64,000 nucleotides of DNA from Martinezella lusitana. GTDB lineage: Bacteria; Pseudomonadota; Alphaproteobacteria; Rhizobiales; Rhizobiaceae. Shown here one piece after another: positions 16,096-25,055 of this stretch (position 1 is the stretch's first letter; each line of letters opens with the position of its first letter). Below the pieces are notes generated by a model. That model was not told the origin of the DNA, made no database searches, and saw only the letters and a program-made list of their open reading frames with translations. The position numbers and the translations under genes are program-made. The stretch lies in the NCBI RefSeq assembly GCF_010668395.1, contig NZ_WUEY01000011.1:62001-126000 (forward strand). Reading direction: 5' to 3'.

Positions 16096-17733
16096 TTGGA
16101 CGCCTTTACCGTCAGTTTGCTTCTTATTGCGTCCGTTGTGGCGAGCAGCATTCTGGCGCGCATGTCACCCTTCGTCCTGCCGCTGCCGTTCGTGCAGATC
16201 GCCCTCGGCGCCTTGATTGCCTCCGTTTTCGATTTCCAAGTTCATCTCGATCCCAGCACCTTCCTGCTCTTCCTGGCGCCGCTGCTGTTTCTCGACGGCT
16301 GGCGGACCCCGAAGGATGGCCTGCTGCGCGACAAGGGAACCATTGCCGCGCTTGCATTCGGGCTGGTGATCTTCACGGTCATCGGGGCCGGATACTTCAT
16401 TCACTGGATGATTCCGGCCATGCCTCTTGCGGTCGCCTTCGCGCTTGCCTCGGCTATTTCGCCGACGGACGCCGTCGCGGTATCGGCCATCGTCGCCCGC
16501 GTACCCGTTGCCAAACGGCTGGTTCACATTCTGGAAGGGGAATCGCTGCTGAACGATGCTTCCGGCCTGGTGTGCATGCGTTTTGCCATCGCCGCCGCCG
16601 CAACCGGTTATTTTTCCATCACCCAGGCTTTCGGCGCGTTTCTGTGGGTCGCCACCGGCGGCATCTGCATCGGCACGCTCGTCGCCTTTCTGGCGACGCG
16701 GGGTAAGGATTGGGCATCGCGGCGCTTCGGCGAGGAGACCGGGTCGCAGATTCTGATCAGCCTGCTGATCCCGTTCGGCGCATATATCCTTGCCGAACGC
16801 GTCGAAGCGTCTGGCATTCTCGCCGCGGTCGCCTCCGGCATCGTCATGAGCTACGAGGAGCTGGCGGGACGTGCGTCGGCCACGACGCGCCTCCAGCGCA
16901 CCGCCGTGTGGAACGCGCTGCAATTTGCGGGCAACGGCGTCATTTTCGTGCTGCTTGGAGAGCAGTTGCCGACGATCGTTTCCGGAGCCGCCGACGTCGT
17001 GCAGGAGACCGACCATGCCGGGCAACTCTGGCTGATCGGCTATGTTCTCGCTATCGTTCTGGCCCTCCTGGTGCTGCGGGCGCTCTGGGTGTGGGGCACG
17101 CTCGGCCTGATGCTTCTTCGCAGGCAGGACAGTGACGAGCGTTTTCAGACGCCCACCTGGCGCGTGGTCGCGGCGGCCTCGCTGGCCGGGGTGAGAGGCG
17201 CGGTCACGCTGGCCGGCGTGTTCGCATTGCCTCTGACGTTGAACGACGGCTCACCCTTCCCTGCCCGCGATCTGGCGATCTTCCTCGCCGCCGGTGTGAT
17301 CGTCGTATCTCTGATCGCCGCAAATCTGGGCCTGCCATATGTCCTGGCCGGCGTGACGGCGCTGCCGGAACCGATGCGCCAACGCGAGGAAGACGATGCG
17401 CGCATTGCCGCCGCCCGCGCGGCAATCGAGGCGATCGAACAGCGCCTGCAGAACATGCCGCCCAGCCAGCGGCCCGTGGATCTTCAAATGGAGATCGCCG
17501 CCCGCGTCATGGAGCTCTATCGGCAAAGGCTGGAGAACCGCATCAAGACGGGCACGAATACCGACCTCGCGCGAAGCATGAGCGAGATCGAGCGCGAATT
17601 GCACCTGATCGCCATACGCGCCGAGCGGGCCGAGCTTTATCGGGTCGCCCACGACAACAATCTGCCTGAAGAGCTTACTAGCCAGCTGATCCGCGAAGTC
17701 GACCTGCTCGAATCGCGGTTCAGCACTCTGTGA
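16096..17733 (+). CDS. CPA1 Na+/H+ antiporter
   Basis: Monovalent cation:proton antiporter of the CPA1/NhaP type (545 aa). About twelve helices fill residues 1-420, with the ion-binding signature SAISPTDAVAV near residue 120-130 and ESLLNDASGLV following it, then the GVRGAVTLAG motif near residue 364. A ~130-residue cytosolic tail follows, as in long NhaP members. Translation starts at TTG 16096: GGAGTGAG lies 4 bases upstream and no ATG fits. It is 119 bases beyond the anti-sigma gene, so it is probably a separate unit. Confidence 0.88.
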   Translation: MDAFTVSLLLIASVVASSILARMSPFVLPLPFVQIALGALIASVFDFQVHLDPSTFLLFLAPLLFLDGWRTPKDGLLRDKGTIAALAFGLVIFTVIGAGYFIHWMIPAMPLAVAFALASAISPTDAVAVSAIVARVPVAKRLVHILEGESLLNDASGLVCMRFAIAAAATGYFSITQAFGAFLWVATGGICIGTLVAFLATRGKDWASRRFGEETGSQILISLLIPFGAYILAERVEASGILAAVASGIVMSYEELAGRASATTRLQRTAVWNALQFAGNGVIFVLLGEQLPTIVSGAADVVQETDHAGQLWLIGYVLAIVLALLVLRALWVWGTLGLMLLRRQDSDERFQTPTWRVVAAASLAGVRGAVTLAGVFALPLTLNDGSPFPARDLAIFLAAGVIVVSLIAANLGLPYVLAGVTALPEPMRQREEDDARIAAARAAIEAIEQRLQNMPPSQRPVDLQMEIAARVMELYRQRLENRIKTGTNTDLARSMSEIERELHLIAIRAERAELYRVAHDNNLPEELTSQLIREVDLLESRFSTL

Positions 17734-17817
17734 CGGCATCTCCGGCGCATCGTGCCGGCGCGGCCGTCGAAAACAGTATCCCCTTTAAACGGTGGGATCA
17801 TCACCAGAAGCGAGGCC

Positions 17818-20130
17818 ATGGCAATGGAAAAAGACCGCCCCGAGGGCATAAGGACCTACAACGAACCGGCTGGTGGATGGGGCGCTCTGCGAGCCGTTGC
17901 CAAGACGTTGAAACATCAACAGGTCGTGGCCCAGGGTTCCGCCATGCTGCTGAGGGCGAACCAGCCGGAGGGCTTCGATTGCCCGGGCTGTGCATGGCCT
18001 GACCCGAAGCATACGTCTTCCTTCGAATTCTGCGAGAACGGCGCCAAGGCGATCACCTGGGAATCCACGGCAAAACGGGTTCCGCCCGAATTCTTCGAGC
18101 AGCATTCCGTGTCCGAGCTCTGGACATGGTCGGACCATCAGCTGGAAGATCAGGGGCGCCTCACCCATCCGATGGTCTACGAGGCCGAAACGGATCACTA
18201 CCGCCCCATCGAATGGGATGAGGCCTTCGCCTTGATCGGGCAGGAGCTGAACGCATTGCCCGATCCGAACATGGCGGAGTTCTATACGTCCGGACGCGCC
18301 TCGAACGAGGCGGCCTTCCTCTATCAGCTTTTCGTGCGGGCTTACGGGACGAATAATTTTCCCGACTGCTCGAACATGTGCCACGAGGCAACCAGCGTCG
18401 GCCTGCCGGAATCGATCGGCGTCGGCAAGGCGACCGTGACGCTCGAGGATTTCGACCATGCCGATGCCATCTTCAGCTTCGGGCACAATCCGGGGACCAA
18501 TCATCCGCGGATGATGACGACGCTGCACGATGCAGCCCGGCGCGGCGTACCGATCGTCGTCTTCAATCCGCTGAAGGAACGCGCGCTCGAACGATTTGCG
18601 GCGCCGCAAAATCCGATCGAAATGGTGACGTTCTCATCGACGCCGATTGCTTCGGCCTATCATCAGGTTCGGGCGGGCGGCGATCTCGCCGTGCTGAAGG
18701 GAATGATGAAATCGATCTTCGAGCGGGATGCCGCGGATATCGCGGCAGGCCGGGAAGGCCTACTCGACCGCGCTTTCATCGCCGAGCATACCGTCGGTAT
18801 CGAAGAGTTGAAGGCGGATGCCGAGGCGACCGATTGGGAGCCGATCCTCAAGATCTCCGGCCTGACGCGGCAAGCGATCGAAAGCGCCGTCGACGTCTAT
18901 CTCGGCGCCAAGAACGTCATCGCCTGCTATGGCATGGGCCTCACACAGCACCGCACAGGCACCAGCAATGTGCAGCAGCTTGCCAATCTCCTGCTTCTGC
19001 GAGGCAATATCGGCCGGCAGGGAGCAGGGATCGCACCGATCCGCGGCCATTCCAACGTCCAGGGCGACCGTACGGTCGGCATTACGGAAATTCCGAACAA
19101 GGCGCTGCTGGACGGAATGGAGAAAGCCTTCGGCTTTCGCCCATCCGATGCAAAGGGGCACAATGCCGTCGAAGCCGTGGAAGCAATCATAGATGGCCGC
19201 TCGAAAGCGTTTATTGCGCTCGGCGGCAATTTCGCCGTGGCGATGGCCGATCCGGAGGCGACCTTCGCCGGCATGCGCAAGCTCGAACTCGCGGTCCATC
19301 TCTCGACCAAGCTCAACAGGTCGCATCTGATGACCGCCAGGACCTCGCTCATTCTCCCGGTCCTGGGCCGCACCGACCTGGACATCCAGAAAGAAGGACC
19401 GCAGGTCGTGACGGTCGAGGACTCCATGTCCATGGTTCATGCCTCGCGCGGCTTCCTGAAGCCACCCAGCGAGGCGCTGCGCTCGGAGCCTGCCATCATT
19501 GCCGGCATCGCCAGGGCAACGCTGGGCACGCGCCACGGAATAGACTGGGAGGGACTTGTCGCGAATTATGACCGCATTCGCGACAAGATCGAGATCGTGT
19601 TTCCGGACTTTCGGGATTTCAATGCGCGCGTGCGCGTCAAGGGCGGTTTCCGCCTGACGGTCGCCGCCTCGCAGCGGCACTGGAATACGGCAGACGGCAA
19701 GGCTACCTTCCTTACCTGCCAAGGCATCGATGAAGACCCCCGGCTGCGCGCACCCGATGCACTCGTCCTGATGACGATCCGCAGCCACGATCAATACAAT
19801 ACGACGGTCTACAGCCTCGACGATCGCTATCGCGGCGTGTTCGGGCGCCGCGACATCGTCCTCATGAACCGCGACGACCTTGCCGCAAGGGGGCTTGCGG
19901 AAGGTGACAGGATCGACCTCCACGCCCTCGCCGAACCGGCGGATATTGCCATGCCGCAAAAATCGGCGCGCGGTTTCACGGCCGTCGAATACGACATTCC
20001 TTCCGGTGCGATCGCTGGCTACTATCCAGAACTGAACGTCGTGGTGGCTCTCAGCCACTATGACAGGAAGTCGGGCACACCTGCCTACAAGGGGGTGCCG
20101 GTCCGCGTCGTCAAATCCGCCGATCAATAG
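17818..20130 (+). CDS. FdhF/YdeP-family molybdopterin oxidoreductase
   Basis: Bis-MGD molybdoenzyme of the FdhF/YdeP family (770 aa). These enzymes are related to formate dehydrogenase H, but most have no proven substrate; E. coli YdeP is linked to acid resistance. Visible features are CPGCAWP near residue 56, the ITWEST and DHYRPIEWDEAF segments, the DCSNMCHEATS motif where the Mo ligand usually sits, FGHNPGTNHPRMM, and the C-terminal MopB domain (MTIRSHDQYNT). There is no Tat signal, so it should be cytosolic. ATG 17818 (or 17824) follows GAAGCGAGG; an upstream ATG at 17752 lacks a ribosome site. No FdhD-like gene lies beside it in this window. Confidence 0.88.
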   Translation: MAMEKDRPEGIRTYNEPAGGWGALRAVAKTLKHQQVVAQGSAMLLRANQPEGFDCPGCAWPDPKHTSSFEFCENGAKAITWESTAKRVPPEFFEQHSVSELWTWSDHQLEDQGRLTHPMVYEAETDHYRPIEWDEAFALIGQELNALPDPNMAEFYTSGRASNEAAFLYQLFVRAYGTNNFPDCSNMCHEATSVGLPESIGVGKATVTLEDFDHADAIFSFGHNPGTNHPRMMTTLHDAARRGVPIVVFNPLKERALERFAAPQNPIEMVTFSSTPIASAYHQVRAGGDLAVLKGMMKSIFERDAADIAAGREGLLDRAFIAEHTVGIEELKADAEATDWEPILKISGLTRQAIESAVDVYLGAKNVIACYGMGLTQHRTGTSNVQQLANLLLLRGNIGRQGAGIAPIRGHSNVQGDRTVGITEIPNKALLDGMEKAFGFRPSDAKGHNAVEAVEAIIDGRSKAFIALGGNFAVAMADPEATFAGMRKLELAVHLSTKLNRSHLMTARTSLILPVLGRTDLDIQKEGPQVVTVEDSMSMVHASRGFLKPPSEALRSEPAIIAGIARATLGTRHGIDWEGLVANYDRIRDKIEIVFPDFRDFNARVRVKGGFRLTVAASQRHWNTADGKATFLTCQGIDEDPRLRAPDALVLMTIRSHDQYNTTVYSLDDRYRGVFGRRDIVLMNRDDLAARGLAEGDRIDLHALAEPADIAMPQKSARGFTAVEYDIPSGAIAGYYPELNVVVALSHYDRKSGTPAYKGVPVRVVKSADQ

Positions 20131-20660
20131 GACCGGAAACGCGCCTCGCCGATTGGCCGGCATAGCGCTCGAGGACACGACGGTGGGCTGTCCCTAGGGA
20201 CCAAGCCTGCTCACACCGTTACCGGAAGCCCGCCATCTGGCGGGCTTCTGCGTATGATCCCGCACTGACTTCGCAAGCCGGTAAGATTTTCCTTACCAAA
20301 CGGCCGGAGGTAACTTCGGTATTCTTCCACGCGGGATCACGGTCATGTGCGACAAGCGCAATCAGGATCAATTCGGCGCATGAAACTTCTATCAATCCAT
20401 CGCGACGGGACATACCCATTATGCGGTCGCCCTGGTGGCGAACATCAGTTCTGGCTCAACAATATTTCCGGCGAGGCCTTCTGACGGATGGGAATCCGCC
20501 TCGGGAAAGATGTGTGTCCTAGCGCATGACCGGAGGGATATTCTTGCCAACGCCATCCAGACGTCATCTTGCCAAGAATAGTGTTCCACGGTCATGGCGC
20601 AGATTATCGCCGTATGGCCATGAGCGTTCGAACGACGGGCTGCGGACGATTGGCCGTTCG
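20131..20660. other. Non-coding gap upstream of the quinol oxidase operon
   Basis: About 530 bases hold no convincing gene. There is a terminator-like hairpin (20225-20248) and a weak second stem (GGTAAG, 6-base loop, CTTACC at 20280-20297). The second half presumably carries the cyo promoter. The oxidase subunit II frame is open from 20526, but that part lacks family content. Confidence 0.5.
20225..20248 (+). terminator. Hairpin terminator after the molybdoenzyme gene
   Basis: GAAGCCCGCC and its exact complement GGCGGGCTTC are separated by a 4-base loop (ATCT), 95 bases after the stop codon. The stem is perfect over 10 bp. No T-run follows, so it may act inefficiently or with Rho. Confidence 0.6.
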
Positions 20661-21554
20661 ATGGCCCGTGCTGCATGGGTCGCCGCCTGTCTGCTGGCGA
20701 CAGGCTGTACGCGAGGTGGCGTCCTCGACCCGCATGGTCCGATAACGGCCGCCGAGAAGACCATCCTTCTCAACTCGGTCGGCATCATGCTTGCCATCGT
20801 CATACCGGTCATCGTCGCAACGCTCGGCGTCGCCTGGTGGTACCGGGCCTCCAATTCGGCGGCACGCTATGCCCCGGACTGGAGCTATTCGGGCAAGATA
20901 GAGATCGTCGTCTGGTCGATACCCGCAATGGTGATCCTGCTGCTGGGAGGCATCGCCTGGATCGGCAGCCACGACCTCGATCCGCCGAGACCGATCCGGG
21001 CCGATGCAAAGACGCTGACGATCGAAGTCGTCTCTCTCGATTGGAAGTGGCTCTTTCTCTACCCCGAACAGGGTGTGGCAAGCGTCAACCACATGGTGGT
21101 GCCGGCGGGCACGCCGATCTCCCTGAAATTGACGTCGGCCACCGTCATGAACAATTTCTTCGTTCCCCAGCTCGGCAGCCAGATCTACACCATGCCGGGA
21201 ATGACGACACGGCTCAACCTGCTTGCGGACCATCCGGGCCAGTTTCGCGGACTGTCCGCGCAGTTCAGCGGCGACGGCTTCTCGGCGATGCGCTTTACTG
21301 TCGATGCCGTTCCGCAGCAGGAGTTCGAAGCCTGGGCCTCGGCCGCGCGCGGCAAGAACCATCCCCTGAATGCCGAAAGCTATCTTGAACTTGCCAGGCC
21401 GAGCCAGCGCGTGGCGCCGACCGTCTACGATGGCATCGACCCCGGCCTTTTCGACGCCATCGTCGGAATGAAGCTTTCGGCATCCACGACCCCGCGCTCC
21501 GACAACGATACCGCCTTTATGGCCGCAATAGACCCCCTATGCAGAGGTAAGTGA
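20661..21554 (+). CDS. cyoA: Cytochrome bo3 quinol oxidase subunit II
   Basis: Subunit II of a haem-copper quinol oxidase in the inner membrane. A lipoprotein signal ends in LLATGC (lipidated Cys16). Two helices follow (near residues 41-64 and 85-105), then the periplasmic cupredoxin-like domain with DWKWLFLYPEQGVASVN and the VPAGTPISLKLTS segment. The Cys/His ligands of a CuA centre are absent, as expected for a quinol rather than cytochrome c oxidase. I start at ATG 20661 because it gives a normal lipoprotein signal; the ribosome site is poor. It lies 3 bases before the fused subunit gene. Confidence 0.88.
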   Translation: MARAAWVAACLLATGCTRGGVLDPHGPITAAEKTILLNSVGIMLAIVIPVIVATLGVAWWYRASNSAARYAPDWSYSGKIEIVVWSIPAMVILLLGGIAWIGSHDLDPPRPIRADAKTLTIEVVSLDWKWLFLYPEQGVASVNHMVVPAGTPISLKLTSATVMNNFFVPQLGSQIYTMPGMTTRLNLLADHPGQFRGLSAQFSGDGFSAMRFTVDAVPQQEFEAWASAARGKNHPLNAESYLELARPSQRVAPTVYDGIDPGLFDAIVGMKLSASTTPRSDNDTAFMAAIDPLCRGK

Positions 21555-21557
21555 CGC

Positions 21558-24233
21558 ATGTTCGGCAGACTCACCTGGAACGCTATTCCCTTCACCGAAC
21601 CGCTTCCGCTGTTCACCTCGCTGGTTGTCATCCTCGTCATCGTGTCCGTGCTCGCATGGATCGTCTTGAAAGGATATCTTCCCTATCTCTGGGAGGAATG
21701 GATCACATCCGTCGACCACAAGCGCATCGGCGTCATGTATTGCCTGCTCGGGCTGATCATGCTGCTGCGCGGCTTCTCCGATGCTCTGCTCATGCGATCC
21801 CACATGGCCGTGGCGACAGGCCCTGGCGAAGGGTATCTGCCACCGGATCACTATAACCAGATCTTCTCCGCCCATGGGGCGATCATGATCTTCTTCGTGG
21901 CCATGCCGCTGGTGGTGGGCCTGATGAATTTCGTCGTCCCGCTCCAGCTCGGCATCCGCGACGTCGCGTTCCCGACGCTGAATTCCGCAAGCTTCTGGCT
22001 GACGGCGACGGGCGCGCTGCTGATCAATGTCAGTCTCTTCATCGGCAATTTCGCAAGGACCGGATGGCTCGTCTATCCTCCGTTGAGCGAGCTTCAGTTT
22101 TCTCCCGACGTCGGCGTCGACTATTATCTCTGGTCCGTCCAGATCGCCGGCATCGGAACGCTGATGTCGGGCATAAACCTGGTGACGACGATCCTGAAGC
22201 TGCGTGCGCCCGGCATGACGCTCACGCGGATGCCCGTTTTCTGCTGGACGGCGCTGGCCGCGAATCTCGTCATCATCGCCGTGTTTCCGGTCCTCACCGC
22301 CACTCTGGCGATGCTGACGTTGGATCGGTATCTGGGCTTCCATTTCTTCACCAATGACGGCGGCGGCAGCGCCATGATGTTCGTGAATCTCATCTGGATT
22401 TGGGGGCATCCCGAGGTCTACATCCTCATCCTTCCCGCCTTCGGCGTCTATTCCGAAGTCGTTTCCACCTTCTCCGGCAAACCGCTGTTCGGCTATCGGA
22501 CCATGGTGATCGCCACGATGGCCATCTGCATCCTGTCCTGCATGGTATGGCTGCATCATTTCTTCACCATGGGCGCCAGCGCCGATGTGAACGGCTTCTT
22601 CGGTATCATGACGATGATTATCGCGGTTCCTACCGGCGCGAAAATCTTCAACTGGCTGTTTACGATGTATGGCGGTCGGGTGCGGTTCGAGGTGCCGATG
22701 CTCTGGTCGATCGGCTTCATGGTCACCTTCGTCATCGGCGGCATGACCGGTGTTCTGCTTGCAGTCCCGCCGGTGGACTTCCAGCTGCATAACTCTCTGT
22801 TTCTCATCGCCCATTTTCACAATGTCATTATCGGCGGCGTCGTGTTCGGTATCTTCGCCGCATATAACTACTGGTTTCCGAAGGCCTTCGGGTTTCGCCT
22901 CCATGATGGCCTCGGCAAGGCTGCCTTCTGGTGCTGGCTTATCGGCTTCTATCTCGCCTTCATGCCGCTCTATATGCTCGGTCTCATGGGCGCGACGCGG
23001 CGCATGCAGTACTATGATGATCCGACCTGGCAGCCTTACATGGTGGTTGCGCTGGCCGGCGCGCTGCTGATCCTCTGCGGCGTGCTGTGCCAGGTGGCCC
23101 AGCTCGTGGTATCCATTCGCAACAGACAGAGCCTGCGCGATGAGGCGGGCGATCCCTGGGACGGCCGGTCGCTCGAATGGGCGACCACATCCCCGCCGCC
23201 GGCGTTCAACTTCGCAGTGCTGCCGAATGTCCATGGCGAGGAAGCCTATTGGGGGATCAAGCAACGGGCGATCGCGCAGCAGCAGCTGACCGCGGAACCC
23301 GATTATCGGCCGATCTATCTGCCGATGAACACGCCGATCGGCATTATCGTCGCCTTCTTCGCCTCCATCGCGGGCTTTGCTCTCATATGGCATATCTGGT
23401 GGCTGGCCGTGGTGGGGCTGGTGGGCAGCTTCGCGGCAGTTGTCGAATTCTCGTGGCGGCGGGAGGCGGAGCACATGATTTCCGCGACGGACGTTGCCCG
23501 GCTTGATCGCGAGCGGCGGGAAGTGCGTACGCAAGCTCTCCTCAGGGCCGACAACAGGCAGATTGCAACGTCCCTCGAGGTTGCGGCCGGCACCAGCAAG
23601 GCCGATCCCAATCGCCTGGGCCATAGGGGCGGTGCGGACGATGACGGTACTCAACCGCCATGGGCGCCCACCGACAAGCGCATCGTCGCCGGCTTCGGTT
23701 TCTGGCTCTTCCTCTTATCCGACATCATCATGTTCTCGGCCCTGTTCGCCGCCTATGCCGTCCTGCACAAGGCGACGAACGGCGGACCGGGCGGCATGGA
23801 GCTGTTCCGCGTCTCCACGGTCGGCGTCGAAACCGTCTGTCTTGTGCTGTCGAGCTTCACCTGCGGCCTCGCCACGCTTGCCTCCCGAAGGGGTCATGCC
23901 GGGCTCACCCGGATCTTCCTCGTGGTCACCGGGCTCCTCGGTCTCATCTTCCTCGGAATCGAGCTCCATGAGTTCAGCGACTTGATTGCGCAGGGCGCCG
24001 GCCCTGGGCGATCCGCTTTCCTGTCCAGCTTCTTCGCCATCGTCGGCTGCCATGGCCTCCACGTCGCCTCCGGCCTCGTGTGGCTGACCATCCTGACGGT
24101 GCAGCTCTCGGTTCGGGGCTTCCAGCCCAATATTCTGCGCCGCCTGATGTGTTTCAGCCTGTTCTGGCACGCGCTGGATATCATCTGGGTGGCCGTTTTC
24201 ACCGTCGTCTATCTGTTCGGAACATTGTCATGA
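21558..24233 (+). CDS. cyoB: Fused cytochrome bo3 oxidase subunits I and III
   Basis: Catalytic core of the quinol oxidase, reducing O2 and pumping protons. The 891-aa product joins two normally separate subunits. Residues 1 to about 660 are subunit I: haem and CuB ligands are visible as FSAHGAIM, HPEVYILILP (cross-linked His-Tyr), WLHHFFTMG and AHFHNVIIGG. After a ~40-residue polar linker (about 660-700, ending DDGTQPPWAPTDK), residues ~705-891 are subunit III (GFWLFLLSDIIMFSALF, then FFAIVGCHGLHVASGL and FSLFWHALDIIWVAVF). The frame runs through without a stop, and no separate cyoC exists here. ATG follows AGAGG at the end of cyoA. Confidence 0.92.
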   Translation: MFGRLTWNAIPFTEPLPLFTSLVVILVIVSVLAWIVLKGYLPYLWEEWITSVDHKRIGVMYCLLGLIMLLRGFSDALLMRSHMAVATGPGEGYLPPDHYNQIFSAHGAIMIFFVAMPLVVGLMNFVVPLQLGIRDVAFPTLNSASFWLTATGALLINVSLFIGNFARTGWLVYPPLSELQFSPDVGVDYYLWSVQIAGIGTLMSGINLVTTILKLRAPGMTLTRMPVFCWTALAANLVIIAVFPVLTATLAMLTLDRYLGFHFFTNDGGGSAMMFVNLIWIWGHPEVYILILPAFGVYSEVVSTFSGKPLFGYRTMVIATMAICILSCMVWLHHFFTMGASADVNGFFGIMTMIIAVPTGAKIFNWLFTMYGGRVRFEVPMLWSIGFMVTFVIGGMTGVLLAVPPVDFQLHNSLFLIAHFHNVIIGGVVFGIFAAYNYWFPKAFGFRLHDGLGKAAFWCWLIGFYLAFMPLYMLGLMGATRRMQYYDDPTWQPYMVVALAGALLILCGVLCQVAQLVVSIRNRQSLRDEAGDPWDGRSLEWATTSPPPAFNFAVLPNVHGEEAYWGIKQRAIAQQQLTAEPDYRPIYLPMNTPIGIIVAFFASIAGFALIWHIWWLAVVGLVGSFAAVVEFSWRREAEHMISATDVARLDRERREVRTQALLRADNRQIATSLEVAAGTSKADPNRLGHRGGADDDGTQPPWAPTDKRIVAGFGFWLFLLSDIIMFSALFAAYAVLHKATNGGPGGMELFRVSTVGVETVCLVLSSFTCGLATLASRRGHAGLTRIFLVVTGLLGLIFLGIELHEFSDLIAQGAGPGRSAFLSSFFAIVGCHGLHVASGLVWLTILTVQLSVRGFQPNILRRLMCFSLFWHALDIIWVAVFTVVYLFGTLS

Positions 24234-24619
24234 GCGATCCTCACTCCTCTCCCCTGCCCCACGGTGATGCCGCCCCCGGCGAGGAAAGCGATAGCTTTCT
24301 CTCCGGCTTCACCACCTATGCCATCGGGCTCGTGCTGTCTCTGGCGCTGACAGGCATTTCCTTCTGGGTGGCGTCGGCGGGCGTGCTCTGGGGCCCCGGC
24401 ATCCCGATCGGACTGTTCGTCCTCGCGATCGCCCAGATGGGGGTGCAACTGGTCTTCTTCCTGCACATCACGACCGGGCCGGATAATACCAATAACGTCC
24501 TTGCGCTGGCGTTCGGCATCCTGATCGTGTTCCTGATCCTCGCCGGATCGCTATGGATCATGGCGAATGTGAGCCAGAACATGATGCCGATGGACCAACC
24601 GATCGCCATGCCGTTCTGA
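24230..24619 (+). CDS. cyoD: Cytochrome bo3 quinol oxidase subunit IV
   Basis: Small (129 aa) subunit with three helices (near residues 24-45, 51-75 and 82-108) and the family motif QMGVQLVFFLHI. It stabilises the oxidase core. Its ATG overlaps the stop of the fused subunit gene by four bases. No haem O synthase (cyoE) follows: the next gene is convergent. Confidence 0.9.
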   Translation: MSDPHSSPLPHGDAAPGEESDSFLSGFTTYAIGLVLSLALTGISFWVASAGVLWGPGIPIGLFVLAIAQMGVQLVFFLHITTGPDNTNNVLALAFGILIVFLILAGSLWIMANVSQNMMPMDQPIAMPF

Positions 24620-24647
24620 AGCCGGCCCAAGCCATTTCCGCCTTACA

Positions 24648-25055
24648 TCAGCCGGCATGACCGGCATCATCGCCGATCGCGCGCTTGCCCTTGGCAATTC
24701 GCGATCGGTATTCGCTGTAAGCCGGAGCAACCATCGGATAATCGTCTGGAAGATGCCACATCTCCCGGTATTTCTCGGGCGTCAGCGCATATTTGCGCTT
24801 GATGTAGCGCTTCAGGGACTTCAGCTTGCGGCCGTCGTTCAGGCAGACGATGTGATCGTATGTGACGGATTCCTCGATCGCAACGGCTGGGGACGGTTGA
24901 AGCGGCCGCAATTCGTCCTCCCCCTGCACACGCAGCAGCGCCGCATGCGTGGATGCTATCAAGGCAGGTATTTCCTCAGTCGTTATCCGGTTGTTGGCGA
25001 CGAAACTCGCCACGATCCATGTTGTCAGCTCCGTCAGATCGCTTCCCTTCGCCAT
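24648..25055 (-). CDS. mucR: MucR/Ros-family regulator lacking zinc-finger histidines
   Basis: DNA-binding regulator of the Ros/MucR family (135 aa), normally a zinc-finger-like repressor or silencer of AT-rich promoters in rhizobia. The family layout is intact: N-terminal oligomerisation region (LTTWIVASFVANNRI), then VCLNDGRKLKSLKRYI and the C-terminal LTPEKYREMWHLPDDYPMVAPAYSE. Of the usual metal ligands only Cys71 remains: position 74 is Asp and the histidine positions 84, 88 and 89 are Tyr, Lys and Tyr. Zinc-free members that still bind DNA are known from Mesorhizobium loti. The start is ATG 25055, with GGAGAG upstream. It is convergent with cyoD and divergent from the LuxR-type gene. 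Confidence 0.87.
   Translation of the reverse strand: MAKGSDLTELTTWIVASFVANNRITTEEIPALIASTHAALLRVQGEDELRPLQPSPAVAIEESVTYDHIVCLNDGRKLKSLKRYIKRKYALTPEKYREMWHLPDDYPMVAPAYSEYRSRIAKGKRAIGDDAGHAG

Noticed and set aside
20310..20330. GTAACT box in the gap before cyoA as a second SigF-type promoter
   Set aside because: The hexamer is imperfect and no CGAA follows at a suitable distance.
21537..23654. 705-aa open frame on the minus strand opposite the oxidase fusion
   Set aside because: It mirrors the oxidase gene codon for codon, is rich in His/Arg/Gln/Asp without any family content, and has no ribosome site. It is a GC-bias shadow.
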